Assembly: GCA_963971305.1 (NCBI GenBank)
Contig: OZ020305.1
Span: 8,775,001 to 8,839,000, forward strand
Length of the DNA stretch: 64,000 bases
Reading direction: 5' to 3'
From: Arcuatula senhousia
Lineage: Eukaryota; Mollusca; Bivalvia; Mytilida; Mytilidae
Shown here: one piece after another, positions 10,557 to 21,971 of the stretch
Layout of the letters: the number at the start of each line of letters is the position of its first letter
How positions within the stretch are numbered: position 1 is the stretch's first letter
Notes under the pieces: generated by a model
What the model saw: only the letters and a program-made list of their open reading frames with translations
Databases searched by the model: none
What the model was told of the DNA's origin: nothing
Program-made: the position numbers and the translations under genes

Positions 10557-11999
10557 TGGGCTACAGACAGTAGTACAAAAATATCTTACGACATGTTTTA
10601 AGGTACGTGTTTTACACAGTGAACATCGGATCGGATTAGGAATCTTATAGCCGTAGCAAATACTCTTCATCATTTAAATGTGATGCCTCCGTAGACGAAA
10701 AGAAAAAGTCAAAAAAGGACGAAAAATAATTTTAAAAGTTTTTTCTTTTTTATGAAAAGGGCGCGAATTGGGTTTGACATATTAATTTCTAGGTTTCCAA
10801 CGGTTCTATTATGTCAATTGCAATACACATATAAGTTTTTTTTCATGAGCTGATAATTATGTGAAAAATGGTGAGAAATTCGGAAAAAACACGGATAAAT
10901 GGCATCCTTGTGCAGCATCCTTACAACTGATTTTGTTGTTTTTTGCCATTTTTGTTGTTTCAGACGAAAATAAATTAGTTTCATGACCATCATTCATTGA
11001 TGTCAAGATTTCCGGAACTCGTCGAATTTTGGGAAAAAAGTTGTAAAATCTAAAACTGAAGTGCACCAAAATTGTCCTCTACTAGTCTATTTAACAACAT
11101 TTAGACATTTTATTTTTTTTTCTCCTATAAACATAATGTAAAAATTGATGGCAATCGTCCTAACAACGGATGAATTTACACAAAGACTGCCATCTTCACG
11201 TAACATTCAAATCATCCTTTAGTACTTAATTCCCTTTTATTGAGTAAAATTCTGTCAATGTATTCAAATGCAATCCATTACTAAGTTTGTATACATTGGG
11301 TGAAATTTTCTCATGGTTTTAACCAATAATAAGACAAGAAATTGACTACCCGCTACCCCAAGCTGTTTCCCGTGCATGTCTGACCAGATCAGGTCATTCA
11401 ATTGCTCTTCAGACAACTTCAACAACATTTGGACAAAATTTGGTTTTGTCAATATAACACCGTGTACTTGTGTTGACACAAAAACAAAACCATCCAACAG
11501 AGAACCACCCTAAACATCATTATTATCGTTACTATTTTATAGTATAAAACATATAAAGGTAAGAGATTTCGAAACTTTGGCAATCTTTGCCGGACACTTA
11601 AAACAGACCAGTCTGACGTATTTTTTATTAAAGCAATATTAGTAGTCATTGGGGAGCAGAGGTACCAATGGGGTATCCGAATGTCAAAAGTCCGAAAGGG
11701 CAGAGACTAAACCAGTAAACACAAACAAGAACGGGACAAAAACAGACAACACGTAAAACATGGAAACACAAAACAACTGAATATCAATCAACAACGCGAA
11801 CTCCAGTCGAAACAAGAGTGAACTCAGGTGCTCCGGAAGAGTAAGCAGTTCCTGCTTGCTATAGCACACCCGTCGCGTTGCCAATAGTCCATTCAGCGTG
11901 TCAAATCCAGTAAAGGAAGACAAAACAACACCCTATGACAAACCAACATCTGCACTCATCTGAGAGATTGAAATCCCATATTTGTCTATAAATATAAAA
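10557..11999. repeat. Tandem segmental triplication, unit 1
   Basis: Unit 1 of three direct copies, marked by GGGCTACAG, ACGTGTTTTACACAGTGAA (about 10603), CATTTAAATGTGATGCCT (about 10672) and CATTGGGTGAAATTTTCTCA (about 11297). It lacks the tandem-repeat element present in units 2 and 3, and carries its own insertion at 11655-11990. No protein family is recognisable in any frame. Confidence 0.75.
11655..11990. mobile_element. Dispersed repeat inserted in triplication unit 1
   Basis: Present in unit 1 but absent from the matching place in unit 3 (about 14680), where the flanks are contiguous. It starts GCAGAGGTACCAATGGGGTA and contains GTCCGAAAGGGCAGAGAC, ACATGGAAACACAAAACAAC and ACTCAGGTGCTCCGGAAG. 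Matching fragments lie at 44348-44475, 8320-8370 and, diverged, 3290-3530. Mechanism and class unknown. Confidence 0.65.
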
Positions 12000-12408
12000 G
12001 GGCTGCAATATAAATACAAAAATCCAGCGAGTGTGACATGTATAGAATATACGTGTTGTACACAGTGAAGGTTGGATGTGACTATGGACGTCTTGTAGCC
12101 AGTCGTAGCAAATACTCTTGATTAGATCATTTAAATGTGATGCCTACGCGAAGATGAAAGGTCAACAAACAACAACAACAAAAAAACATTTTTTTTCCAA
12201 GTTTTTTTTTTCAAGAAAAGGGCACGAATTTGGTGTGACACAGTTAGTTTTATATGTGTTCCAACTGTTCTATTACGTCAATTACATATGTGTTCCAACT
12301 GTTCTATTACGTCAATTACAATAAACATATTAGTTTTTTTTTCATGAGCAGATAATTAGGTAGGTTTGTTATCAAATGTCATTTGGAATGGGCATCTTTT
12401 TTATACCA

Positions 12409-13520
12409 CCACTCATAAGAAAGGGGCTATATTGCAATTACCTTGTGCGTCTTTCTGTCCGTCCGGTAAAATTTCTCTGCTTCAACTAAAGGGAATGATT
12501 TCAAAGGACTAAAGCCACGAACCCTCATATTTGGCCCTAAATCGGGCCATTTTTTCAAATTCATTTGTTAGATAAGATTTTTGTGGCCAAGTAGTCTACA
12601 ATGATTACTTGTTACAAGACAAAGTCAATTTTTAAGTTTTCTGTACTTGTGACGTTGTAATGACGGCATAAAGTGACGCTTAAATTGAAAATATGCAAAT
12701 TTCAGCTAAATTTCACAATTTTCACCTGTTTTTTTTTTTGGTGGAAATGACATGGGCGCCACCCATCGCCCATAAATATTTTTGCTTAAATTTTATAAAT
12801 ACATTATTTTCTTCATATTTCAACAAAAATTTCGATGGGCGAGGGGTGGCGCCACATTGAAAATCACAAAATTGTGACTGAAACACAAATCATTTTGGCA
12901 AAAAAGTGGAAAATCACCGATTTAGCCTATTTTTGAATGGTTAGGGAACTTGAAAATTCATTTATACACCATAATCAAATCTTTTCTCTTTAACACAGAC
13001 ATCCAGCTATAAATACACAAATTCTGGTGTAAAACAAACCAATTTTGATATTTGAGTATCAACAGGGCCAAATATGGGGGTTCGTGACTTTAGTCCTTTA
13101 GCACACAACTTTAGCATGATGAGGTGTAACATGCCTCTTCTTACCAGGTCAGTTGGCCTTTTACTTCCTGATTTCCGAGCTGACTTACACTTTTAAGGGT
13201 CAAAATGGGAAAATTTTCGTAACATTTTTTTAGCTTCTACTATAGGGGTTGATTTCAAATTTGGTACACAGCTTTAGCATGATGAGTTGTACCGTGCCTC
13301 TTCTTTCCAGGTCAATCGGTCATCGACTTCCCATTTTCCGAGCCGACTTGGAGTTTTTAAATGTCAAAAATAGGAAATTTTCGTGACAGAGTTCCCGGCT
13401 TCTACTTAAGGGATTGATTTCAAATTTTATACACATATTTAACATGATTTTTTCTGACTGGTCGAGTGGGGATATCCTTAGCACGACTTAGTGCAATCCC
13501 TTGTTAATATCTAGTCACCG
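12409..13520. mobile_element. Tandem-repeat non-coding element, split by a MITE
   Basis: Begins TATACCACCACTCATAAG, followed by CTGTCCGTCCGG near 12456. About three ~160-bp units are visible (GCATGATGAGGTGTAAC near 13116, GCATGATGAGTTGTACC near 13276, and a weaker one near 13440). It ends near CTGGTCGAGTGGGGATAT. A shortened copy is in triplication unit 3 at 15049-15355. Same general layout as the elements at 4427 and 31404. Confidence 0.6.
12503..13100. mobile_element. Foldback MITE with 36-bp terminal inverted repeats
   Basis: The left end AAAGGACTAAAGCCACGAA (12503 onward, through ATATTTGGCCCT) is the inverted complement of the right end (13064-13100), with two mismatches. A second, inner inverted repeat is centred near 12804: GGGCGCCACCCATCGCCCAT (12754-12773) against ATGGGCGAGGGGTGGCGCC (12835-12853). 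No ORF. The equivalent site in triplication unit 3 (near 15138) reads TTTCAAATTTAGCACAC with no insertion. That directly supports mobility. Confidence 0.8.
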
Positions 13521-14689
13521 GATCGTAATATGGCTCCATTGTCAGTCATATTTCTTATGAAAAACCGTGACCACTTTACAGTAATGACTTTTATATAAAA
13601 AAAAGAATTTTAAAGAAACCAAGAGAATTTTTCTTGAACAAAGCCATGAAAATCCATGCCCTTGACTTGAAAATGTTTCAGAGTCATAGAATTTCATGAC
13701 CTTTGTCTTAAAGATACAGTCACGAAAAATCGTGACTTTTAGACAGTCATAACTTCGACTGACTTTTTGCTTTTTTAAAAACCGTGACAAAACAGTTTTA
13801 AATGAAAGACTCGAGATAATTTTGACTAACTCCGAATTAAAAACTTTAGATGTATTCTTGTACCTTTTCAATACCTCAATACCAACTTGGTTTTGTGATA
13901 AATTGGCAAAAGGCGACATTATCCTGCACCATTCTTACCACTGAATTTGTTGCTTTTCGCAATTTTAGTTGTTAAATACGCGAATGAATTGGTTTTATGA
14001 CCACCCTTTTATCGATGTCAAGATTTTCAGAACTCGTCGAGTATTTTGGAACAAAGGTGCAAAATTTTATGTTGAAATGTGCCAAAGTTGTGTCAGTAGT
14101 CCTCTAGTTTGTTTAACAATATTTAGACATTCTTATCTTTTTCTCACGTAAACATAAAGTGATCGTGGACAGCAATCCTTCTAACAACGAAAAGTTTACA
14201 CAAAACCTGTCATCTTCTTTTTCTACGTAACATTCAAATCGTCCTTTAGTTCTTTATTCCCTTTTGTTGAGTAAAATTCTGTCAATGTATCCAAACGTAA
14301 TGCTTAACTAAATTTGTATACATTGGGTGAAATTTTCTCATGGTTTTAACCAATTAGAAAACAAGAAATTGACTACCTGCTACCCCAAGCTGTTTTCCCC
14401 TGCATGTCTGACCAGATCAGGTCATTCAATTGCTCTTCAGACAACTTCAACAACATTTGGACAAAATATGGTTTTGTCAATTGAACACCGTATACTTGAC
14501 ACCAAAACAAAACCACCCAACAGAGAACCATCCCAACATCATTGTTATCGTTACTATTTTATAGTATGGAACAAATAAAGGTAAGATAATTCGAAACTTT
14601 GGCAATCTTTACCGGACACTTACAACAGACCAGTCTGACGCATTTTTTATTAAAGCAATATAAGTAGTCATTGGGGACTCACAAAATAA

Positions 14690-16391
14690 AAGGGCTGCAA
14701 TATAAATACAAAAATCCAGCGAGTGTGACATGTATAGAATATACGTGTTGTACACAGTGAAGGTTGGATGTGACTATGGACGTCTTGTAGCCAGTCGTAC
14801 CAAATACTCTTGATTAGATCATTTAAATGTGTTGCCTACGCGAAGATGAAAGGTCAACAAACAACACAAAAAACATTTTTTTTTCAAGTTTTTATCAAAG
14901 AAAGGGCACGAATTGGGTGTGACACAGTTAGTTTTATATAATTCCAACTGTTCTATTACGTCAATTACAATAAACATATTAGTTTTTTTCATGAGCAGAT
15001 AATTATGTAGGTTTGTTATCAAATGTCATGTGGAATGCACATCTTTTTTTATACCACCACTCATAAGAAAGGGGCTACATTGCAATTACCTTGTGCGTCT
15101 TTCCATTTCTGTCCGTCCGGTAAAATTTCTCTGCTTCTATTTCAAATTTAGCACACAACTTTAGCATGATGAGGTAAGCTTCTACTCAAGGGATTGATTT
15201 CAAATTTTATACACATATTTAACATGATTTGTTGTACCTTCATTCGAGTGCCCCACCTTTCCAGGGAAGTATGACATCTATTTCCTTTTTTCTGACTGGT
15301 CGAGTGGGGTATCATTAGCACGACTAAGTGCAATTCCTTGTTAATATCTAGTCACCGGATCGTAATATGGCTCCATTATCAGTCATATGTCTTATGAAAA
15401 ACCGTGACCACTTTAAAGTCATGAAAGTAATGATTTTTTATATAAAAAAAGAATTTTAAAGAAACCAAGAGAATTTTTCTTGAACAAAGCCATGAAAATC
15501 CATGTCCTTGACTTGAAAATGTTTCAGAGTCATAGAATTTCATGACCTTTGTCTTAAAGAAACAGTCACGAAAAACCGTGACTTTTGTCATGACTTCGTA
15601 TGACTTTTTGCTTTTTTCAAACCGTGACAAAACAGTTTTAAATTATGAAAGACGCGTTGGAAGAAACTCGAGATAATTTTGAGTAACTCCGATTTAAAAA
15701 CTTTAGATGTATTCTTGTACATTTTTAATACCTCAATACAAACTTGGTTTTGTAATTCTAGTTAATTGGCAAAAGGCGGCACGCTTACCACTGATTTTGT
15801 TGTTTTTTGCCCTTTTTGTTGTTAAATACGTTTATTGGTTTTATGGCCATCCTTTTATCGATGTCAAGATTTTCAGAACTCGTCCAGTATTGTGGAAAAA
15901 AGGTGCAAAATCTTATGTTGAAATGTGCCCAAGTTGTGTCAGAAGTCCTCTAGTTTGTTTAACAATATTTAGACATTCTTATCTTTTTCTCACGTAAACA
16001 TAAAGTGATCGTGGACAGCAATCCTTCTTACAACGAAAAAGTTTAGACAAAGACTGTCATCTTCTTTTTCTACGTAACATTGAAATCATGATCCTTTAGT
16101 TCTTTATTCTCTTTTGTTGAGTAAAATTCTGTCAATGTATTCAAACGCAATGCTTAACTAAATTTGTATACATTGGGTGAAATTTTCTCATGGTTTTAAC
16201 CAATTAGAAGACAAGAAATTGACTACCTGCTACCCCAAGCTGTTTTCCCGTGCATGTCTGGCCAGATCAGGTCATTCAATTGCTCTTCAGACAACTTCAA
16301 CAACATTTGGACAAAATATGGTTTTGTCAATTTAACACCGTATACTTGACACCAAAACAAAACCACCCAACAGAGAACCACCCCAAACATT
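14690..16391. repeat. Tandem segmental triplication, unit 3
   Basis: Starts AGGGCTGCAATATAAATAC and runs to about CCACCCCAAACAT, where similarity to the other units stops. It contains the shortened tandem-repeat element at 15049-15355. Open frames at 15379-15630 and 13542-13919 (minus strand) are parallel translations of the same duplicated DNA, not evidence of a gene. Confidence 0.7.
15049..15355. mobile_element. Deleted copy of the tandem-repeat element of unit 2
   Basis: Begins TATACCACCACTCATAAG and retains the GTCCGTCCGG motif and one or two of the ~160-bp units. It lacks the MITE found at 12503-13100 and provides the uninterrupted reference for that insertion. Confidence 0.6.
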
Positions 16392-16614
16392 CCCGCCTGT
16401 CAAGCTCGTGCGCTAGTGTACCGTTTGCTTTCCAATTATCGTCTGCTGTACAGATGGCGGGACAATCCACTCTTTCTACTCAGGGTTCCTTATGGGTTTT
16501 AATATGAAGTGTTTCAGCTTATAACCTCTAAGTGGACACTTAACACCAAAACGAGATCAAATGTTAAATTTAATTATTTACTACAAAGGGACAAAATGGA
16601 CAGGCTTTATTGGA
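16392..16614. other. Short spacer, no gene recognised
   Basis: Lies between the triplication and the next tandem duplication. It has a slightly GC-richer patch (about 16395-16470) of unknown origin. Confidence 0.4.
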
Positions 16615-17805
16615 TGTTTAAGAGTCAAGATTTTAAGAATAATTTGATGAAGACTATATTTAAGATTATGATAATAACACATGACAACGTTTAGTGCATC
16701 CGCTAATTAGATTAAATTGGTTAGCAAGTCTTTTAACATTGAGTTAAGAACCGAAAATGGTTCGTTACATTCTACGAAAAATCTATAATTAATGCTTGGA
16801 TATCTTTATACATGTTATACGTGTATATTTGATAACAAAAAAGATATACAATGCTCTCCTGTTTTTTTGGAATCAAGTATTCGTTGTATAACACACGTTA
16901 TGATACAATATGAATAAATGAATAGTAAGTTACTCTGAGTATGGTATTTATTGCTGTACACACAAGCAGCGTGAATTCGTCTAAATGAAGGAGATGGACA
17001 TGGAAGGGATATTAAAAAGAATATGAAGTATTTTTTTGCCTGCAAAAAATATATTCTCCCCGGTGACTTCCTAAAAAAATCAGGTTCAAAGGTCCGTAAC
17101 TCCCACACAATTTTGAGTATCAAAATTTCCTGGTTATATGCATATATGCATGGTATACTAGATTCATACCAAGTTTCATAACATTAGAACATTTGAATAT
17201 TTAAATGTTACGCCTACTCTAACTGATGGGAAAAGTCGACAAATATCGATAAACAATTTCCACAAGTTTTTATCAAGAAAATGGCAAAAAATGGGTTTTA
17301 CAAAGTTCAGTTCAAGATTTCTTCCAACTGCATTATTCCATGACGTCAACTACAATCATGTAGGTTTATTATCAAATGCCATTTGCATTAAATTATTACA
17401 CCTTTTTTTAAATATCATTGGATATCATTTGACACCATTTATGAACGCAACCGGAAGCAATTTGAATATTGGCACAATTTTTTTGCACTACCATACATGT
17501 ATTTTGTTATTACAAAACTGAATCTCATAATATATAATACTTCTAAATAGACGATAAAGACATGAAAGAGATGTGGAATAAGTGTACGCGACACAACCAA
17601 CATTAAAGAAACGGCAATTTTAAAAATCACATAAAAAATAGTTTGGTAGAATTGGTAAAAGTACATAAATAAAAGTCATGCCGAGTAACAAAACTAATGA
17701 TGCTTTGTTGCTAATTCACTTTTTAGATAATTAGAATTATTTGTTTAAAAACAATTAAAAATACAGAGCATTTGTTTTCAGACAGTTTTATTTTTAAGGA
17801 GAAAA
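16615..17805. repeat. Tandem duplication, copy 1 (~1.19 kb)
   Basis: Direct match to 17806-18890. Shared markers include GAAGACTATATTTAAGATTA, GCATCCGCTAATTAGATT, AAGCAGCG followed by GAATTCG, GGAGATGGACATGGAAGGGA and AGAGCATTTGTTTTCAGAC. A segment of about 90 bp, around 17548-17638, is present only in this copy. No coding sequence recognised. Confidence 0.8.
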
Positions 17806-18890
17806 AATCTAGATTTTGAGAATAAGTTGTTGAAGACTATATTTAAGATTATGATCATCACATGACAACATTTAGTCAGTGCATCCGCTAATTAGATTAA
17901 ATTGGTTAGCAAGTCTTTTAACATTGAGTTTATGAACCAAAAATGGTTCGTTACATTCTACGAAAAATCTTAAATTAATGCTTGGACATTTTTGATAACA
18001 AAACTCTCCTGGTTTTTTGGAATCAAATATTCCTTACATGTATAAAACACGTTATGATACAATATGAATAAATGTTAAAGAAAAGTATGAATTGTATTAT
18101 GGTATATAATAATTGCTTAACTCCAAGCAGCGAGAATTCGGCTCTATGAGGGAGATGGACATGGAAGGGATGATAAAATGAATATGAAGTATTTTTTGTG
18201 CCTGCAAAAATATATCCTCCGGGTGACTTCCTAAAACAATTTAGGTTATAAGGTTCGTAACTCCCACACAATTTTGTGTATCAAATTTTCCTGGTTATAT
18301 GCATATATAGTGTACTAGATACATACCAAATTTCATTGCATTAGAACCTTAGAATATTTAAATGTTACGCCTAATCTACATTGTAACTAATGGAAAAAGT
18401 CGACAAATGTCGATAAACAATTTTCACAAGTTTTTATCAAGAAAAGGGCATAAAATGGGTTTTACAAAGTTCAGTTCAAGATTTCTTCCAATTGCATTTT
18501 TCCATGACGTCAACTGCAATAATTGATATACATGTATGTGGGTTTATTATGAAATGCCATTTGCATTATATTATGACACCTTTTTTTTTAAATATCAATC
18601 ATCGGATTGTCATTTGAGACCATTTATAAACATAACCGGAAGCAATTTGAATATTGGCACAATTTTTGCACTACTAACATGTATTTTGCTTATACAAAAC
18701 TGATTCTTATAATATATACTTCTAAATAGATTGGTAGAAATTCTAAAAGTACATAAATAAAAGTCATGCCGAGTAACAAAACTAATGATGTTTTGTTGCA
18801 AATTCACTTTCTAGATAATTAGAATTATTTGTCTAAAAACAATTAAAAATACCGAGCATTTGTTTTCAGACGTTTTAAATCAATCAGGTT
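17806..18890. repeat. Tandem duplication, copy 2 (~1.08 kb)
   Basis: Second copy of the block at 16615-17805, differing by scattered substitutions and small indels, so the duplication is not recent. It contains the same 3' SINE-like fragment (CCAAGCAGCGAGAATTCGGC near 18122). Confidence 0.8.
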
Positions 18891-19533
18891 TGTTTTTAGA
18901 GTGAAAAATTAAATTAAAGAGTAACAAATGACTGTTTTTTCTGGCATTCTATTCATCTCTCGGTGCTCCTCTGTAATTAAGCTGAGTTTCCATATCATTG
19001 ACCGTGTACCATTTCATGAGGAAGAAAACCTTACAAAGTCGATGCACACCAACTGCTTTATTTGTCACTCCGACATATCACCTCATAATTAGATTTGACT
19101 TTCAAAAAAAAAAAAAACATTATTCAATAAACAGCTCCTTTTTCAAACGTTTTTTCAATAAACCTTTTATTGTTCATTAACAGTCATAAATTGTGTGTCA
19201 AAGCCAGAATATATAATTATATACTGGTTAACGGTTTTTTGGCTTGCGTGTTTACATCCAAACACAATAAATAAAAAACACTGATAACCAAATTGCAAAA
19301 AATATTTTCAAAGGAAAAAAATATTCGTATACAACACAATTATAACATACATGTACTTATAGCTTCGGATTTTTGCCATAAGACCATCCTGTTTGTTTGG
19401 CCTTAAAGTTAAAGACATAGAACCTATCAATTTCGCAATTTTTTTTTACACTGAATAAGAAGTAACATACCTTCTAAAACTTACCTTTACCGACACAAAA
19501 ACTCAAATTTTTGCAGCTTTATATAATTTTAAC
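18891..19533. other. AT-rich spacer, no gene recognised
   Basis: Nothing recognisable; poly-A near 19105 and poly-T near 19440. Confidence 0.4.
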
Positions 19534-20160
19534 TATGAAAGCTTATTTGGGTCACATTATGTGGTGCCACATAAAAAAATAAACACAAATCGTTCCCACG
19601 ATTTGACAATTCGTGGCCACGATTTAACAATTCGTGGCCACGATTTGTTGAGTAAACAAATCGTTCCCACGATTTAACAAATCGTGGCCACGATTTGTTG
19701 AGTAACCACAAATCGTTCCCACGATTTAACAATTCGTGGCCACGAGAAACAAATCGTTCCCAAGATTTGTTGAGTAAACAAATCGTTCCCACGATTTAAT
19801 AAATCGTGGCAACGATTTGTTGAGTCAACACAAATCGTTCCCACGATTTAACAATTCGTGGCCACAAATAAACAAATCGTTCCCACGATTTAACAATTCG
19901 TGGCCACGAATAAACAAATCGTTCCCACGATTTAATAACGATTTGTTTACCCATCAAATCGTGGCCACGAATTGTTAAATCGTGGGAACAATTTGTTTAT
20001 TCGTGGCCACGAATTGTTAAATCGTGGGAACGATTTGTTTACTCAACAATTCGTGGCCACGAATTGTTAAATCGTGGCCACGAATTGACAAATCGTGGGA
20101 ACGACTTGTGTTGATTTTTGTATGTGACACCACATAATGTGACCCAAATAAGCTTTCATA
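19534..20160. mobile_element. Foldback element: 40-bp TIRs and palindromic repeat modules
   Basis: The ends are inverted repeats, 39 of 40 bases identical: TATGAAAGCTTATTTGGG and on to 19573, against its complement at 20121-20160. If the ends are TGAAAGC/GCTTTCA, the flanking bases are TA on both sides, as expected for a Tc1/mariner-type target. The interior is an array of two palindromic modules, AAATCGTTCCCACGATTT and TCGTGGCCACGA, linked by AACAA or TTGAGTAAAC spacers. About eight modules read TCGTTCCC on the left. After a switch near 19940-19960 the array continues in reverse as CGTGGGAACG (three copies), so the element can fold into a long hairpin. The minus-strand ORF at 19529-19792 is repeat-derived. 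Confidence 0.85.
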
Positions 20161-21548
20161 TTTATCTTTTTTTAACTCTTTGCGTTGATTAAGCGTAAAT
20201 ATTTACTTTTGGTAAACCTTTATTCAAATGACCTTTACTGGGTGCTGGTAAACTGAGAAACGAAATGAAACAAACAAGACGGAAAGAAAACGAAATCGGT
20301 AAATAAAGAAAACGACTGGTATTGGGTAAAATCGATTCAGTTTTCCATTCTTACCGGTTTCTCTGGATTTAGTATTCTTTTTCTACAGATTTCTGTTGTT
20401 TGCTTTACTGTTTTCATTTCCTTCTTTACCGATTTCGTTGTCGTTCCGTTTCGTTTGGTTTCTTTTTGTTTCACAGTTTACCGGTACCCGCAACTGTTTA
20501 CATTTTATAATTAGTATGTCCTCTTTTTTAACACTGCGTTTTTTATGTTTTCTTTGAAAAGAATAATTTCTGGTAGGTTTTTTGAAAGCTTTACAGTTTC
20601 TTCAAAGGTTTTATGCTTTATTCTTCAAATTGTGTGAATTTTATTATTTTTTTAAAAACTGCGAAAATGATACGTTCTATGTCTTTTAACAAATGTGGTC
20701 AATTCTAGCACTTTTGCCATTGTTTTCAGAGACTGTTATTCATGGTCGCTTCTGTTCCATAGTTTTAGATTTATTAAGTGTTAATTAAACAAGTCCAAAA
20801 AATAGAAACTCAAATTAATAAGAAAAAGACAAGGATTACAATCAGATCAATTATTTTCTTTCAAATATCAGAAATATAACAGTGGACCCGGCGCTTAGAT
20901 TTAATATACTATTTTACCCCGACACATTTTCTGATTCGATTATGTCTCTGAGTAAATTTATCACACTTTGTATAAACTAATAATACAGAGGGGCTCGCTA
21001 TTAGCTCTTAATAGATTCAAACACAATCTGAAGCTCTGTAATTTGGTGAAGAATTTCTTCAGTTTATACACAAAGGCGTTTTCTTAGAATAATCCGGGCT
21101 GTTAATTTATCACACCATTGAGGATAGAATTGGCGTTGTCACTGACAGAGCTTCAAGCGGGAGCACCCATGGCTTGACGGGAAATGAACAAATTATATTA
21201 GCCTAAGAATAATATCGTTCAAACCATATGCGACCGCTTAGATTGTGCTTACAAAATGTATGTATTTATCAAATTAATAGTTTCTTTTGCAGGGAAAGAA
21301 AATAGAAAATAAGTTCGCAAATACAATTAGTTGAAATAATTTTACAAATCTAAGCTGACACTCTGGGACATCTTAGTCTGATTTTCGTCTCTTGTGAGGT
21401 AAACACTCTACAAATAAAATATGTCTGGTGGAAAATATTCCATTGTCAACTAATGGTAATGATATTACCTTGTGCGAACACAGATAATTTACTATTAACG
21501 AGAGATAAATCCGAACAAATTGATCTATTAACGGGAAACCTATATGAC
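20161..21548. other. No gene recognised
   Basis: AT-rich; the stretch around 20250-20470 is rich in GAAA/TTTC runs on alternating strands. No domain, RNA gene or clear repeat recognised. Confidence 0.4.
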
Positions 21549-21730
21549 AGAGAAGTACGGAAAGCGATAGGTATCTTCTTACTTCAGACTTCTGATTTCG
21601 GAGTTCCGATTTCTGATTTCAGAGTTCCGACTTCTGATTTCAAAGTTTTGACATCTGATTTCGGAATTCATACTTCTGAGTTCATAGTTCCGACTTTTGA
21701 TTTCAGAGTTCATACTTCGGAGTTCACAGA
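21549..21730. repeat. Minisatellite (ACTTCTGATTTC...GAGTTCCG), locus 1
   Basis: An imperfect ~22-bp unit of the type CTTCTGATTTCAGAGTTCCG is repeated about seven times from 21581. The left flank, GGAAAGCGATAGGTATCTTC, is shared in reverse with the array at 37072-37176. Long ORFs on both strands here are by-products of the repeat. Confidence 0.75.
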
Positions 21731-21971
21731 TATATATATATTTATGTAACACGATTCGTACCATTATTAGACGCTCTGCGGTTAACAATGGAAACCCAGA
21801 CTATAAGGAAACTTACTAAAGCAATATTTTTCAAAACAGTTTTCTCTAAGAGAAATAAAGAATGTTCTTGCGTGCAAACACAAGAAAATCATTAGTTTGG
21901 TGCATTTAAAATGACCGATGAAAAGGATGAATCTCGAGAAGAAACTATGACACACCTATTTTGGAAGTTAT
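21731..21971. other. Short spacer
   Basis: No gene or repeat recognised. Confidence 0.4.

Larger units (their letters stand above)
12000..14689. repeat. Tandem segmental triplication, unit 2
   Basis: Starts GGCTGCAATATAAATAC. Shares GTTGTACACAGTGAAGGTTG (about 12055) and TTTAAATGTGATGCCTACGC with unit 3 and, more loosely, unit 1. Its extra length relative to unit 3 is explained mainly by the element at 12503-13100. A small internal duplication of a 34-bp block (GTGTTCCAACTGTTCTATTA) occurs at 12252-12320. Confidence 0.75.

Noticed and set aside
13542..15630. Two similar minus-strand frames (13542-13919 and 15379-15630) that could suggest a conserved protein
   Set aside because: They are parallel translations of tandemly triplicated DNA; length and ends differ and no family is recognisable.
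19529..19792. 87-codon minus-strand frame with NRGHELLNRG-type repeats
   Set aside because: Entirely a translation of the palindromic array in the foldback element.
19580..20110. CRISPR-like appearance of regular short repeats
   Set aside because: Repeats are palindromic modules with no unique spacers, inside TIRs, in an animal genome.
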